DNA of 10,780 nt. Origin: Oscillospiraceae bacterium. GTDB taxonomy: Bacteria; Bacillota; Clostridia; Oscillospirales; Ruminococcaceae. The position numbers were made by a program, and so were the translations under genes. Every line of letters begins with the position of its first letter. The stretch's first letter is position 1. The stretch covers positions 1-10,780 of the forward strand of contig JARBTU010000034.1 in the NCBI GenBank assembly GCA_029240015.1, in the 5' to 3' direction. This document shows, one piece after another, positions 1 through 7,250 of this stretch. Below the pieces are notes generated by a model that searched no databases, was not told where the DNA came from, and was given only the letters and a program-made list of their open reading frames with translations.

Positions 1-1025
1 ACATAGTACCATTTGTTTTTATCTTTGATCCACTTGTTCGTTACTTTACCGTTGTCATCGTTAAAGTACCATTTACTTGCGGACTGATACCAGCCTTTTA
101 CGTATATTTTAAATGTTGAATATACGTTGTTTTCAGAAGTTTGTGCTTTAATGGTTGCTACACCGGGAGACACTGCTGTCACTTTGCCGTTTGCATCTAC
201 CGTTGCAATCTTAGGATTCAATGTGCTCCATGTAACTTTATTATTTGTGGCATTTGAAGGCGAAACCGTGGCCTTTAACTGACTTGTGCTACCAATCGCT
301 ATCGGTGTTTTTGTTCCAGTTATTTTAACAGATGATACACGGACCGTTTTTAATGCGGTAATTCTATCTTCCGCCGCTTTTAAAGCAGAATAGTTTGTAA
401 CCAGTGCTTTCTGCTGCGCAGACATCTTGTTATATGTGTCTCTTATGCCGGCGACCGTGGATTCATCATTTAGGGTAATTGTCACGGGTAAATTATTAAT
501 CTTATCTATTACAGACTGCAATTCCCCTGTAACTCCGCTGTAAATCCCAAGTTCCGAAACCTGGAAAATGGTTGAACCTTCAGTAGCAAAGAATTTAATA
601 GAGTAGTACAGATAAGAGCCCGGATTGCTGACCTTGAACGCAAAGCCTTTAGAATTAATATCAGGCAGATTCGCCGAACTTACAGAATCCAGAACAGTCC
701 ATTTCTGACCGTCGTTTGAACCGCAGAATACCCATTTTTTCGGATTACGCTTTGTGCTTGCAGCTGCATCACTTGCGGTGTAAATCATATAAGAATTAAC
801 AGTAACCGCTTCTTTCATAGTCCAAACAACAGTAGCAGGCACAACAGTAGTACAGAATTTGGTTGTTGTTTTCCCATCCAATATCAACGAGCATGATTCA
901 TTGTTATTTCCGGCAGTACCTCTAATTGATTTATCAATTACTTTGTCTAATAATAACGTTTTATTATTATCGACATAATTTGTATCTTCTTTAAATCCGT
1001 TTGAACCTGTCAGCAGATTTTCGCT
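1..1025 (-). other. C-terminal modules: F5/8 type C, helical module, Big_2, choline-binding-type repeats
   Basis: Residues about 992-1152 carry the NPKKWVFCGSNDGQKWTVLD signature of F5/8-type C (discoidin-like) modules, which usually bind carbohydrate. Residues about 1155-1212 form a helical segment with the YNKMSAQQKALVTNYSAL..AE pattern common near the ends of clostridial surface enzymes. Residues about 1217-1296 match Big_2 (VKITG...LKATVSPSNATNNKVTWS...ATVDANGKVTAVSPG). From about 1297, GWYQSASKWYFND and KWIKDKNKWYY match choline-binding-type (CW_binding_1) repeats, and these continue off the left edge. The tail suggests sugar recognition plus non-covalent wall or teichoic-acid attachment. 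Confidence 0.82.
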
Positions 1026-3995
1026 CAAGCTCGGCACAGTCAACGTTGTAAAGGCCGAACGGTAACCGGGTATTGTGCTTGTTACAAAGTTACCATTTTC
1101 AACAGTAATCTTACGGGTATCCGGATCGGCGAACAACGGTACGACGTTGCTTGCGGCATTGATAACACCGAGGTATTTGTTTCTGTTTCCGGAATTGGCT
1201 CCGGAATTGGTTTCCGAATTACAAAACAGTGCCAGCGGGGCGCCTATTGCATTATAAAGACTGGCGAGGTCATTATATCCGTGATGCGCTACCTGTACAC
1301 AGTCACTGTGTAGGGTTGCGGCTGTGTACATTTTAAGCATGGTATCCTGGCACTTACTGCCGCCGTCGCCAAGCAACATAAACGATTTTCCGTCCATAGT
1401 CACTTTTAGAATTGTAGATGTATCATTAAAGTCGGATATAGTTGTTGCCCCCGCATTGTTCACGGCATCCTCATGGGTGTACAAAACGTCAAATTTCACC
1501 CCTTGAAGAGTAAACTGTTGACCGGTATGAAGCTTTACATATTTGCAGTCGGGATAATATTTATTCATTGTCTGCTTCATTAAAAATGTGTATGGATCGT
1601 ATCCCCCGCTCATTGTCTGATAAGACGGGATATTGAACAACAAACTTTCAACATTGAGGTACTGGTGGTAACTCTCCACGAAAGCATGCCCCGCATAAAC
1701 ATGGTCACCATGAGCATGTGAGAAAAACCATCCTCTTATTTTTATCTGAGAACCATATTCCTGACCTGTGACGTTGTACATAAATTTCAAGAGTGCTTCC
1801 TGCGCAGTTTTGCTGCTTTGACGTTCATGTCCGCCGTCTACAATGAACAAGCTATTGTCGGCTAGTTTTATAATCAAAAGAGCGCCGCAGTCAAGTGTCC
1901 AATAATCGGTTTTTGAAGTCTGACCTTCCCCGTGAGTATAATCTATGCTGTAAAGATAGAATTCTGTTTTGCCGGTTCCAGTGGGATTCGTATCCAACTT
2001 GGACAACAAAGTTCTTGTAGAATTATCTTCAATAATTCTTACTGTGTTGGAATATGCTGTGTAATATAAATAATAATACTTGTTATCTTTTTCTAGCAGG
2101 TAATAAATGTTCTGCTCTGTTTCGTTTTTGGTAATCTGTGTAAACCCTTTCGTTAATAAGGTTTGAATGTAGGTATCGAATGTGGATAAGAGAGTTTTAC
2201 TTATTACAACCATTTTGGAGTCTTCCGGAGTTACGGAAGTCTGGTCAACCGCAGTTCCCGGTCCGGCGTTATATATTGTACTGATTTCGCCGTCAGGATA
2301 TTCAGGGAAACTATTGAAAGGGATTTGAACACTTTCATGTAAATCCGAATTATCCAGTATCTTTGAATATACTACTTGAGTTCCTTTCTTAACTGTTATT
2401 TTTGCCTGTGTCCATGAATTGGCGCCAAGACTGTATGCTTTTCCATAAAAAAGACTACACCCTGCTGCCGCCTTATAAGTTAACTCGGCGGCTTTGAAAC
2501 TATTGCCTTTTGTAAGCTCTACTGTCTTTACTATATTGGACTCTTTTAAAATATCTGCTGTTACGGTAATTTCCTGTGTATTTATCGAACTGCCTGTTTG
2601 CAATACAAAGTATATGTTATGTAAATAGTTTCCCAAATCCTCAGCTTTTACATCACCCACATAATTCTCGTTTGATAATGTGGTTGCTGCTTCGTAATAT
2701 AAAACAGGGTAACCGCCTGATGTAGGATTTGCAGTATAAGCTTTGGCGCCATCAGTAGTAGCTGTGATTTTTGTCAGCAAATCAGCTGCCGAAGCAAATG
2801 CTGTGCCGGCTGTTCCTGCCGTAGCACCGCCTAGTTCCGTTTCATATTCTGTTCTTCCCTGCATATAAAAGTTCTGGAAGGTTCCGTTTGCAGCATTGCG
2901 CACAATGCAGATCTCGGCTTCCAGCGGAGAACCGCTCGCATTGTAACAGTGTTTTACTTCCAACGAGTTCTTTACGCCTAAGTTCGCATATCCGAATATA
3001 CCGTAATAGGTACCGTATCCCACACGCGAAACAGTTGTTCCGTTATCGGAATAAGCAATGATATTGCCGATATTGTAACAAAAATCAATTACACCGCTTT
3101 TTATGTATCCGATGATTCCCGCCGCACGTTCACCAATAATATTATTGATCGTGATATTTCCTTTGTTTGCGCAATAAGTTATATTTGCTTTCGAATTGTC
3201 ATTGTTAGAAGAAGTCATCCCAACGATCCCTCCGACATTGTTACTACCGCCGTTTATAATGATATTGCCGTTATTGATTGAGTTTGTGATGTTGGCTGCC
3301 GCTCCAGTGCATGTAAATCCAAGGATTCCCCCAACAGCACCGCTTGTACCGTCGCCCAGATCGCCGCTGCCTTTACCTAAATTCAAGGCCTTTATGGTGA
3401 TGTTTCCATTGTTTGTACAATTTTTTACGGTGGCAACATTGAATCCGCTGCGGACAGCTCCTCCAATACCTCCTACATGAGTAATTCCGACTGTACCCTC
3501 TGCCGTTATTGCCGCATTATTTACGCAGTTAATAATCATACCACCGGCAATATTTGCAACTATCGAGCCAACATATCCGCTGTAAATTTTAGCATCCACT
3601 GTTCCGTTTACCGTCAGGTTTGCAACTGTGCCCGAAAGGTATCCGAACAAGCCAACAGTGTAAATGCCGTTTGCAGATTTTGTCTGATTGATTCCCACTG
3701 TTATGGTATGTCCTGCACCGTTAAATACCCCCGAAAAGGGTTTGGCTTCGGTTCCTATAGGCGTCCAATCAGTCTGTTGGGAAATATCAATATCCTGCGT
3801 TAAAATAAAATTATTTTCAGGATTTGAAGCTGCCCATAAAAGGTCATCCACTGTTGCGATGTGGTAAATTCCATCGCTTACAGTAGGGGCAGTGCTTGCG
3901 GAAGCTGAAATAAAACTTTTGCAAGGCAACAGATATCCTGCTGCAAAAAGCAATGCCATAAAAACAGCCATAAAAGATTTTAGATTTTTTCTCAT
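1..3995 (-). CDS. Large secreted multidomain surface protein with MBL hydrolase domain and choline-binding-type repeats (3' end outside window)
   Basis: The frame is open from ATG at 3995 to the window edge: 1331 codons with no stop. A GGAG Shine-Dalgarno lies 8 bases before the ATG. Residues 1-33 are a signal peptide (basic MRKNLK, hydrophobic 8-23, likely cleavage after ASA at 31-33). The order after it is: a lead-in with the DIDI...W.PIG..FSG.F.G pattern typical of GLUG proteins (about 40-100); GLUG-type repeats (about 112-345); a beta-rich unassigned stretch (about 345-700); a metallo-beta-lactamase fold (about 700-960); an F5/8-type C module (about 992-1152); a helical module (about 1155-1212); Big_2 (about 1217-1296); and the first wall-binding repeats (1297 on). 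It is probably exported by Sec and held non-covalently on the wall. The substrate is unknown; hydrolysis of a phosphoester or related surface substrate is an inference from the MBL domain. The divergent AraC gene is the likely regulator. Confidence 0.93.
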   Translation of the reverse strand, partial: MRKNLKSFMAVFMALLFAAGYLLPCKSFISASASTAPTVSDGIYHIATVDDLLWAASNPENNFILTQDIDISQQTDWTPIGTEAKPFSGVFNGAGHTITVGINQTKSANGIYTVGLFGYLSGTVANLTVNGTVDAKIYSGYVGSIVANIAGGMIINCVNNAAITAEGTVGITHVGGIGGAVRSGFNVATVKNCTNNGNITIKALNLGKGSGDLGDGTSGAVGGILGFTCTGAAANITNSINNGNIIINGGSNNVGGIVGMTSSNNDNSKANITYCANKGNITINNIIGERAAGIIGYIKSGVIDFCYNIGNIIAYSDNGTTVSRVGYGTYYGIFGYANLGVKNSLEVKHCYNASGSPLEAEICIVRNAANGTFQNFYMQGRTEYETELGGATAGTAGTAFASAADLLTKITATTDGAKAYTANPTSGGYPVLYYEAATTLSNENYVGDVKAEDLGNYLHNIYFVLQTGSSINTQEITVTADILKESNIVKTVELTKGNSFKAAELTYKAAAGCSLFYGKAYSLGANSWTQAKITVKKGTQVVYSKILDNSDLHESVQIPFNSFPEYPDGEISTIYNAGPGTAVDQTSVTPEDSKMVVISKTLLSTFDTYIQTLLTKGFTQITKNETEQNIYYLLEKDNKYYYLYYTAYSNTVRIIEDNSTRTLLSKLDTNPTGTGKTEFYLYSIDYTHGEGQTSKTDYWTLDCGALLIIKLADNSLFIVDGGHERQSSKTAQEALLKFMYNVTGQEYGSQIKIRGWFFSHAHGDHVYAGHAFVESYHQYLNVESLLFNIPSYQTMSGGYDPYTFLMKQTMNKYYPDCKYVKLHTGQQFTLQGVKFDVLYTHEDAVNNAGATTISDFNDTSTILKVTMDGKSFMLLGDGGSKCQDTMLKMYTAATLHSDCVQVAHHGYNDLASLYNAIGAPLALFCNSETNSGANSGNRNKYLGVINAASNVVPLFADPDTRKITVENGNFVTSTIPGYRSAFTTLTVPSLSENLLTGSNGFKEDTNYVDNNKTLLLDKVIDKSIRGTAGNNNESCSLILDGKTTTKFCTTVVPATVVWTMKEAVTVNSYMIYTASDAAASTKRNPKKWVFCGSNDGQKWTVLDSVSSANLPDINSKGFAFKVSNPGSYLYYSIKFFATEGSTIFQVSELGIYSGVTGELQSVIDKINNLPVTITLNDESTVAGIRDTYNKMSAQQKALVTNYSALKAAEDRITALKTVRVSSVKITGTKTPIAIGSTSQLKATVSPSNATNNKVTWSTLNPKIATVDANGKVTAVSPGVATIKAQTSENNVYSTFKIYVKGWYQSASKWYFNDDNGKVTNKWIKDKNKWYY
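1100..1900 (-). other. ComEC-like metallo-beta-lactamase domain of the surface protein
   Basis: The classic motifs appear in order: IVDGGHE (Asp720), the metal-binding SHAHGDH (His760, His762, Asp764, His765), an FNDTSTILKV stretch matching the ND.S.VL.V strand of ComEC-type MBLs, LLGDGG (Asp877), and VAHHGYND (His904/His905). The ligand set looks intact, so a di-metal hydrolase is expected. ComEC-type domains cleave nucleic acids or act as phosphodiesterases. The pneumococcal choline-binding protein Pce/CbpE pairs an MBL fold with choline-binding repeats and removes phosphorylcholine. A similar surface activity is possible but is an inference from architecture only. Confidence 0.9.
2940..3662 (-). 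other. GLUG-type repeat region of the surface protein
   Basis: About seven degenerate repeats of roughly 30 residues are visible. Each has a V-G-G-I-(V/L/I)-G turn followed by a variable stretch and a C.NNGNI-type strand. Examples are VGLFGYLSG, VGGIGGAV, VGGILGF, VGGIVGM, AGIIGYI and YGIFGYANLG, with matching partners such as CTNNGNIT, SINNGNIII, CANKGNITI and CYNIGNIIAY. This is the pattern of the Glug family of bacterial surface proteins, which is thought to form beta-solenoid-like extensions. Its role here is probably structural or adhesive, placing the enzymatic domain away from the cell. Confidence 0.8.
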
Positions 3996-4052
3996 TGTTC
4001 TAACTCCATTCTATATTTTTATCTTATTAAGCTCCTTATAAATCCTAAATGA

Positions 4053-4081
4053 ATTATACTGCTTTACATATAACAGTTAAA
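4053..4081 (-). promoter_or_regulatory. Candidate promoter of the surface protein gene
   Basis: Read on the minus strand, a perfect TATAAT (4058-4053) lies 17 bases downstream of TTTAAC (4081-4076), a partial -35 match. The predicted transcript starts near 4046, giving a leader of about 50 bases. The good -10 with a weak -35 is what one expects of a promoter that needs an activator. Confidence 0.6.
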
Positions 4082-4102
4082 TATATATAATTGACTTAAA
4101 TT

Positions 4103-4141
4103 AGTACTATTTTGACATATGAACACTCTACAAAGTACTAT
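4103..4141. repeat. Direct repeat AGTACTAT x2 in the divergent intergenic region (candidate AraC operator)
   Basis: AGTACTAT occurs at 4103-4110 and again at 4134-4141, 31 bases apart (about three helical turns). The first copy lies about 22 bases upstream of the surface protein's -35 box, and the second overlaps the -10 region of the divergent regulator. Paired direct repeats in such positions are typical of AraC-family binding sites. The assignment is inferred from position, not from a known consensus. Confidence 0.4.
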
Positions 4142-4144
4142 AAT
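4112..4144 (+). promoter_or_regulatory. Candidate promoter of the AraC-family regulator
   Basis: TTGACA (4112-4117) is a perfect -35 hexamer. Possible -10 boxes are TACTAT (4136-4141, spacer 18) or TATAAT (4139-4144, spacer 21, too long for a normal promoter). The overlap with one copy of the AGTACTAT repeat suggests autoregulation. Because TTG at 4112 is part of this -35 box, it is unlikely to be the start codon of the downstream gene. Confidence 0.55.
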
Positions 4145-4168
4145 ATAAATTTAATAGGAGGCATAAGT

Positions 4169-5050
4169 TTGGATATATATTATGAAAATGATTTTAAAGA
4201 AATAAACTCCCCGATTATTGTTTCAAAACGTGAAGCCAGCAGAAAGACTCCCGGCTGCGGCATAAATATGCATGAATATGTTGAATTTTATTACATAATT
4301 ACCGGCGGAATAGAAGTTTTCTGTAACGGAGCCAGCGAATGGATATATCCGGGTGATATCGCATTTATCAATTGGTGTCAACCTCACAAAAGCCTGTGTT
4401 TCCTTGATGATACCTTATACTATATCGTGCAATTTGATTTGAATTCTCTGTCCTGCGGAAATTATGATGTTTTTCAAACAAAATATGTGACAAGGCTTAT
4501 ATCGGACACCGGTCTTTTTAAAACGTATTTTAGAGAAGATAAAATATTGAAAAGTCTTTTTGAAACTCTTGTATACGAATACGAAAACAAATTATTCACC
4601 TATGAATTATCTGTTCAGGCAGCAATATTTAACATATTAGCCATTATTATTAACTCCGCTGAAGATCAATAAAAAATACACAAAAATCAGTTTAATTTAA
4701 CGGCAATAGAATATTCTAAAAAACTAATACAATATCTATATATAAACTATCAAAATACCGTAAATTTAACCCAAATATCAAAAGAGTTAGGAATATCCTC
4801 TTCCTACATGTGCAGGATTTTCAAACAATGTACGGGAACTACAATTGTAGAATATGTTAACCAATTAAGATGCAAAAAAGCTATTTCACTTATTAACGAC
4901 GGCGAAACGATTTCTCAGGCAGCAGCTTTGGTAGGATATAATGATTACAATTATTTTTCAAGAACTTTTAAAAAAATATACGGAATGTCCCCTACGAGTT
5001 TAATAAAGCAAACAAGTAAGGATAGGCATGAAGAATCGGCGGAAATTTAA
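4169..5050 (+). pseudogene. AraC-family transcriptional regulator, interrupted by one in-frame TAA
   Basis: The start is TTG at 4169, chosen because AGGAGG (4156-4161) sits 7 bases before it. The first 167 residues form an AraC-type cupin sensor domain (INMHEYVEFYYIITGGIEVFCNG, then WIYPGDIAFINWCQPHKS). TAA at 4670-4672 stops the frame. The same frame then continues without a shift for 125 codons to TAA at 5048, encoding a complete AraC DNA-binding domain with two helix-turn-helix units (VNLTQISKELGISSSYMCRI, then ISQAAALVGYNDYNYFSRTF and KKIYGMSP). Combined length is about 293 residues, normal for the family. The only internal ATG that starts the second half (4808) falls inside the first helix-turn-helix, so a free functional DNA-binding domain is unlikely. 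Its position divergent from the surface protein gene makes that gene its probable target. A sequencing error at one base cannot be excluded. Confidence 0.85.
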
Positions 5051-5400
5051 GTAAGCAACTTTTTTGATATTAAATTACATTTCCAGAAATATAGAAAAAA
5101 GATATAGCCCGTTTTTTAGACAAATTGAAGAGCTTATACTAAAAAATCTTTTGATTATGTCATGGACAATGCCACACATATCCTCAACAATATGTCACAA
5201 TATAAGTTACTCGGAATTTGATTTTGATTCTCTACGTTATATTTACGCTACCATATTGGCTGAATAATGTGATCTGCCTAAATATGTACAAAAAAAGGTT
5301 TAAAATAAAAACATCTAACTATGCACTATGCAGATTTGCGAACAATTATCTGCGAAAATTAAATATAAAGTCGTTAACATATTGAATAAAGTTCTCAATA
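5051..5400. other. Gene-poor region downstream of the regulator, possibly a decayed gene
   Basis: No gene is supported here. A 67-residue frame at 5064-5267 begins with TTG, has no ribosome binding site and resembles no family I recognise. A different frame at about 5129-5221 reads SFDYVMDNATHILNNMSQYK before stopping, which looks protein-like, so the stretch could be the remains of a frameshifted gene. Small features only: the tandem CTATGCACTATGCA near 5319-5332 and a weak hairpin, GCAGAT/ATCTGC (5330-5335 and 5348-5353). Confidence 0.35.
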
Positions 5401-5444
5401 AAAAAATCAGCCTTCGAAAAGCGTTGCTTTTCGAAGGCTGATTT
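5401..5444 (-). terminator. Rho-independent terminator of the Fe-S/GGGtGRT operon
   Basis: A perfect 19-bp inverted repeat (5404-5422 with 5426-5444) with a 3-base loop has a GC-rich core (CAGCC/GGCTG). On the minus strand it is followed by a run of T's (5406-5401). It lies about 34 bases past the stop codon of the GGGtGRT gene. On the plus strand the T-run is short (TTT), so it is at best a weak terminator for the regulator side. Confidence 0.92.
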
Positions 5445-5477
5445 CATTAAAAACTCTGTATTCATGCGGGTTCTCGC

Positions 5478-6476
5478 CTATTTTCTGGCCTCTTCAACCG
5501 CCACTGCACAGGCCACCGTAGCACCCACCATAGGATTGTTGCCCATACCGATAAGCCCCATCATCTCAACGTGAGCAGGAACAGAAGAAGAACCTGCGAA
5601 CTGTGCATCACCGTGCATACGACCCATAGAGTCTGTAAGTCCGTAAGACGCAGGTCCTGCAGCAACGTTATCCGGATGAAGTGTACGTCCTGTTCCTCCG
5701 CCTGATGCAACAGAGAAGTATTTTACGCCGTTTTCCATTGTCCATTTTTTATAGGTTCCCGCAACAAGATGTTGGAAACGAGTTGGATTTGTTGAGTTTC
5801 CTGTAATGGATACGTCAACTTTTTCAGCTTTCATAACAGCAACGCCTTCAAGCACATCGTTTGCTCCAAAGCATTTAACTGTTGCTCTCGGGCCGTTTGA
5901 ATAAGCCTTTTCTCTTACGACTTTAAGCTCACCTGTAGCAAAATTATAATCTGTTTCAACATATGTAAATCCGTTGATTCTTGATATAATGAAAGCCGCA
6001 TCTTTTCCCAAGCCGTTCAAAATAACTCTTAGCGGAGATTTTCTTGCCTTGTTTGCTGTTTGAGCAATACCGATTGCGCCTTCTGCAGCAGCAAAAGATT
6101 CATGTCCTGCCAAGAAACAGAAACAATCTGTTTCTTCTCTTAGAAGCATTGCACCCAAGTTACCGTGTCCCAAACCTACGTCGCGTTGTTCCGCAACAGA
6201 GCCGGGAATACAGAATGCCTGCAAACCGATACCGATTGCTTCAGCGGCTTCAGCGGCTTTAGTGATTCCTTTTTTGATTGCAATAGCAGTACCCAATGTA
6301 TATGCCCAAGAAGCATTTTCGAACGCGATCGGTTGAACACCTTTAACGATTTTATCTACATCAATGCCTTTTGAAAGACATAGTTCGTTTGCCTCTTCCA
6401 AGGACGCGAAGCCATATTCAGCCAAGCAAGCCTCGATTTTAGGCATTCTTCTTTCTTTACCTTCAAATTTAGCCAT
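5478..6476 (-). CDS. GGGtGRT-family protein (function unknown)
   Basis: The protein has 332 residues, with ATG at 6476 preceded by AGGAGG 9 bases away. The family-naming motif GGGTGRT is at residues 259-265 (SVASGGGTGRTLHPDNVAAGP region). Other conserved-looking Gly-rich segments are GLGHGNLGAMLLREETDC, FLAGHESFAAAEGA, and near the C-terminus MGRMHGDAQFAGSSSVPAHVEMMG and GMGNNPMVGATVA. No signal peptide or clear membrane segment is visible, so it is probably cytoplasmic. It starts only 21 bases after the NifU-like gene and shares its promoter and terminator, so the two should be co-expressed. To my knowledge this family has no established biochemical role. Its regular pairing with a NifU-like partner suggests a function tied to an Fe-S or other metal cofactor. 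That is inference. Confidence 0.92.
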   Translation of the reverse strand: MAKFEGKERRMPKIEACLAEYGFASLEEANELCLSKGIDVDKIVKGVQPIAFENASWAYTLGTAIAIKKGITKAAEAAEAIGIGLQAFCIPGSVAEQRDVGLGHGNLGAMLLREETDCFCFLAGHESFAAAEGAIGIAQTANKARKSPLRVILNGLGKDAAFIISRINGFTYVETDYNFATGELKVVREKAYSNGPRATVKCFGANDVLEGVAVMKAEKVDVSITGNSTNPTRFQHLVAGTYKKWTMENGVKYFSVASGGGTGRTLHPDNVAAGPASYGLTDSMGRMHGDAQFAGSSSVPAHVEMMGLIGMGNNPMVGATVACAVAVEEARK

Positions 6477-6497
6477 TATACGATTCCTCCTTCTCTC

Positions 6498-7190
6498 TTA
6501 TTCTTCACGCGGGTCGATATATTTAGGAGCATCAGCATATCTGCCGTATGTACCAATATTTTTTTCGTAAGCTTTTGTCGGGTCTGTGCCATGACGGATA
6601 TCTTCTAGCATTTTTCCAACTTTTACGAATTTGTAGCCCACAGCTTCGTTGTCTTCATCCAATGCAACAGAAAGGATATAACCTTCTGCCATTTCCATAT
6701 AACGAACGCCTTTTGCGTTGGTGGCAAAGATGGTTCCAACCTGAGAACGAAGACCTTTTCCTAAGTCTTCAAGACCTGCTCCAACCGGAAGACCGTCCTC
6801 CGAAAACGCTGTTTGTGTTCTTCCGTAAACAAGTTGGAGGAATATTTCACGCATCGCTACGTTAATCGCATCACAGACAAGGTCGGTATTCAAAGCCTCA
6901 AGAATCGTCTTTCCGGTTAGGATTTCAGCAGCCATAGCAGCCGAGTGAGTCATACCCGAACATCCGATGGTCTCAACCAATGCCTCTTCGATGATTCCTT
7001 TTTTTACGTTTAGTGTTAATTTACATGTTCCCTGCTGCGGCGCACACCAGCCCACACCATGTGACAAACCGGAAATATCAGTGACTTCATAAGCTTTCAC
7101 CCATTTACCTTCTTCAGGAATCGGTGCCGGTCCGTGTTTTGGTCCTTTTGCCACAACACACATTTGCTCTACTTCATGAGAATAATTCAT
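6498..7190 (-). CDS. NifU/IscU-like iron-sulfur cluster scaffold-type protein
   Basis: The protein has 230 residues. ATG at 7190 is chosen because GAAAGGAG lies 8 bases before it; an upstream in-frame ATG at 7214 would put this Shine-Dalgarno inside the coding sequence. The IGCSGMTHSAAMAAEILTGKTILEAL stretch (from residue 75) matches the GC...AS.S.....GKT..EA core of NifU/IscU scaffolds, with Cys77 at a ligand position. Cys49 and Cys56 (WCAPQQGTC) stand where ordinary scaffolds have the CGD motif, and Cys106 is a possible third ligand. There is an N-terminal extension of about 45 residues and a C-terminal extension of about 100 residues (GTIFATNAKGVRYMEMAEGYILSVALD...) not found in IscU. There are no isc or suf neighbours, so it is probably a specialised scaffold or carrier working with the downstream GGGtGRT protein rather than the general assembly system. 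Confidence 0.85.
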   Translation of the reverse strand: MNYSHEVEQMCVVAKGPKHGPAPIPEEGKWVKAYEVTDISGLSHGVGWCAPQQGTCKLTLNVKKGIIEEALVETIGCSGMTHSAAMAAEILTGKTILEALNTDLVCDAINVAMREIFLQLVYGRTQTAFSEDGLPVGAGLEDLGKGLRSQVGTIFATNAKGVRYMEMAEGYILSVALDEDNEAVGYKFVKVGKMLEDIRHGTDPTKAYEKNIGTYGRYADAPKYIDPREE

Positions 7191-7214
7191 ATTACTAACT
7201 CCTTTCGGTCTCAT

Positions 7215-7232
7215 TTGTCAATTTTTTGACAC
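7215..7232. promoter_or_regulatory. Rex-like inverted repeat downstream of the operon promoter
   Basis: TTGTCAA-TTTT-TTGACAC forms an inverted repeat with a 4-base centre. It agrees with the Rex operator consensus TTGTTAA-N4-TTAACAA at 11 of 14 defined positions. It lies between the predicted start point and the Shine-Dalgarno, where a bound repressor would block transcription. Rex senses the NADH/NAD+ ratio in Firmicutes. No rex gene is in view, so this is a candidate only; another repressor could use the same palindrome. Confidence 0.4.
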
Positions 7233-7250
7233 AATACATACACAATTGCT

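Noticed and set aside
3196..3803. Plus-strand frames of 94 and 108 residues
   Set aside because: They are antisense to the GLUG-repeat part of the surface protein, whose reading is continuous and domain-rich.
3921..3935. Lipoprotein signal (LLPC, Cys25) on the surface protein
   Set aside because: Pro at -1 does not fit a lipobox, and a standard cleavage site (ASA, residues 31-33) follows.
4112..4168. TTG at 4112 as the start of the AraC regulator
   Set aside because: It coincides with a perfect TTGACA -35 box and has no ribosome binding site. TTG at 4169 has AGGAGG at ideal spacing.
4808..5050. A separate small AraC DNA-binding protein starting at ATG 4808
   Set aside because: The ATG falls inside the first helix-turn-helix, with no well-placed Shine-Dalgarno. 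It is the second half of the interrupted regulator.
5064..5267. 67-residue plus-strand frame as a real gene
   Set aside because: TTG start, no ribosome binding site, no recognisable family and unconvincing composition.
7191..7214. Upstream ATG at 7214 as the start of the NifU-like protein
   Set aside because: It would place the strong GAAAGGAG Shine-Dalgarno inside the gene; the ATG at 7190 is correctly spaced from it.
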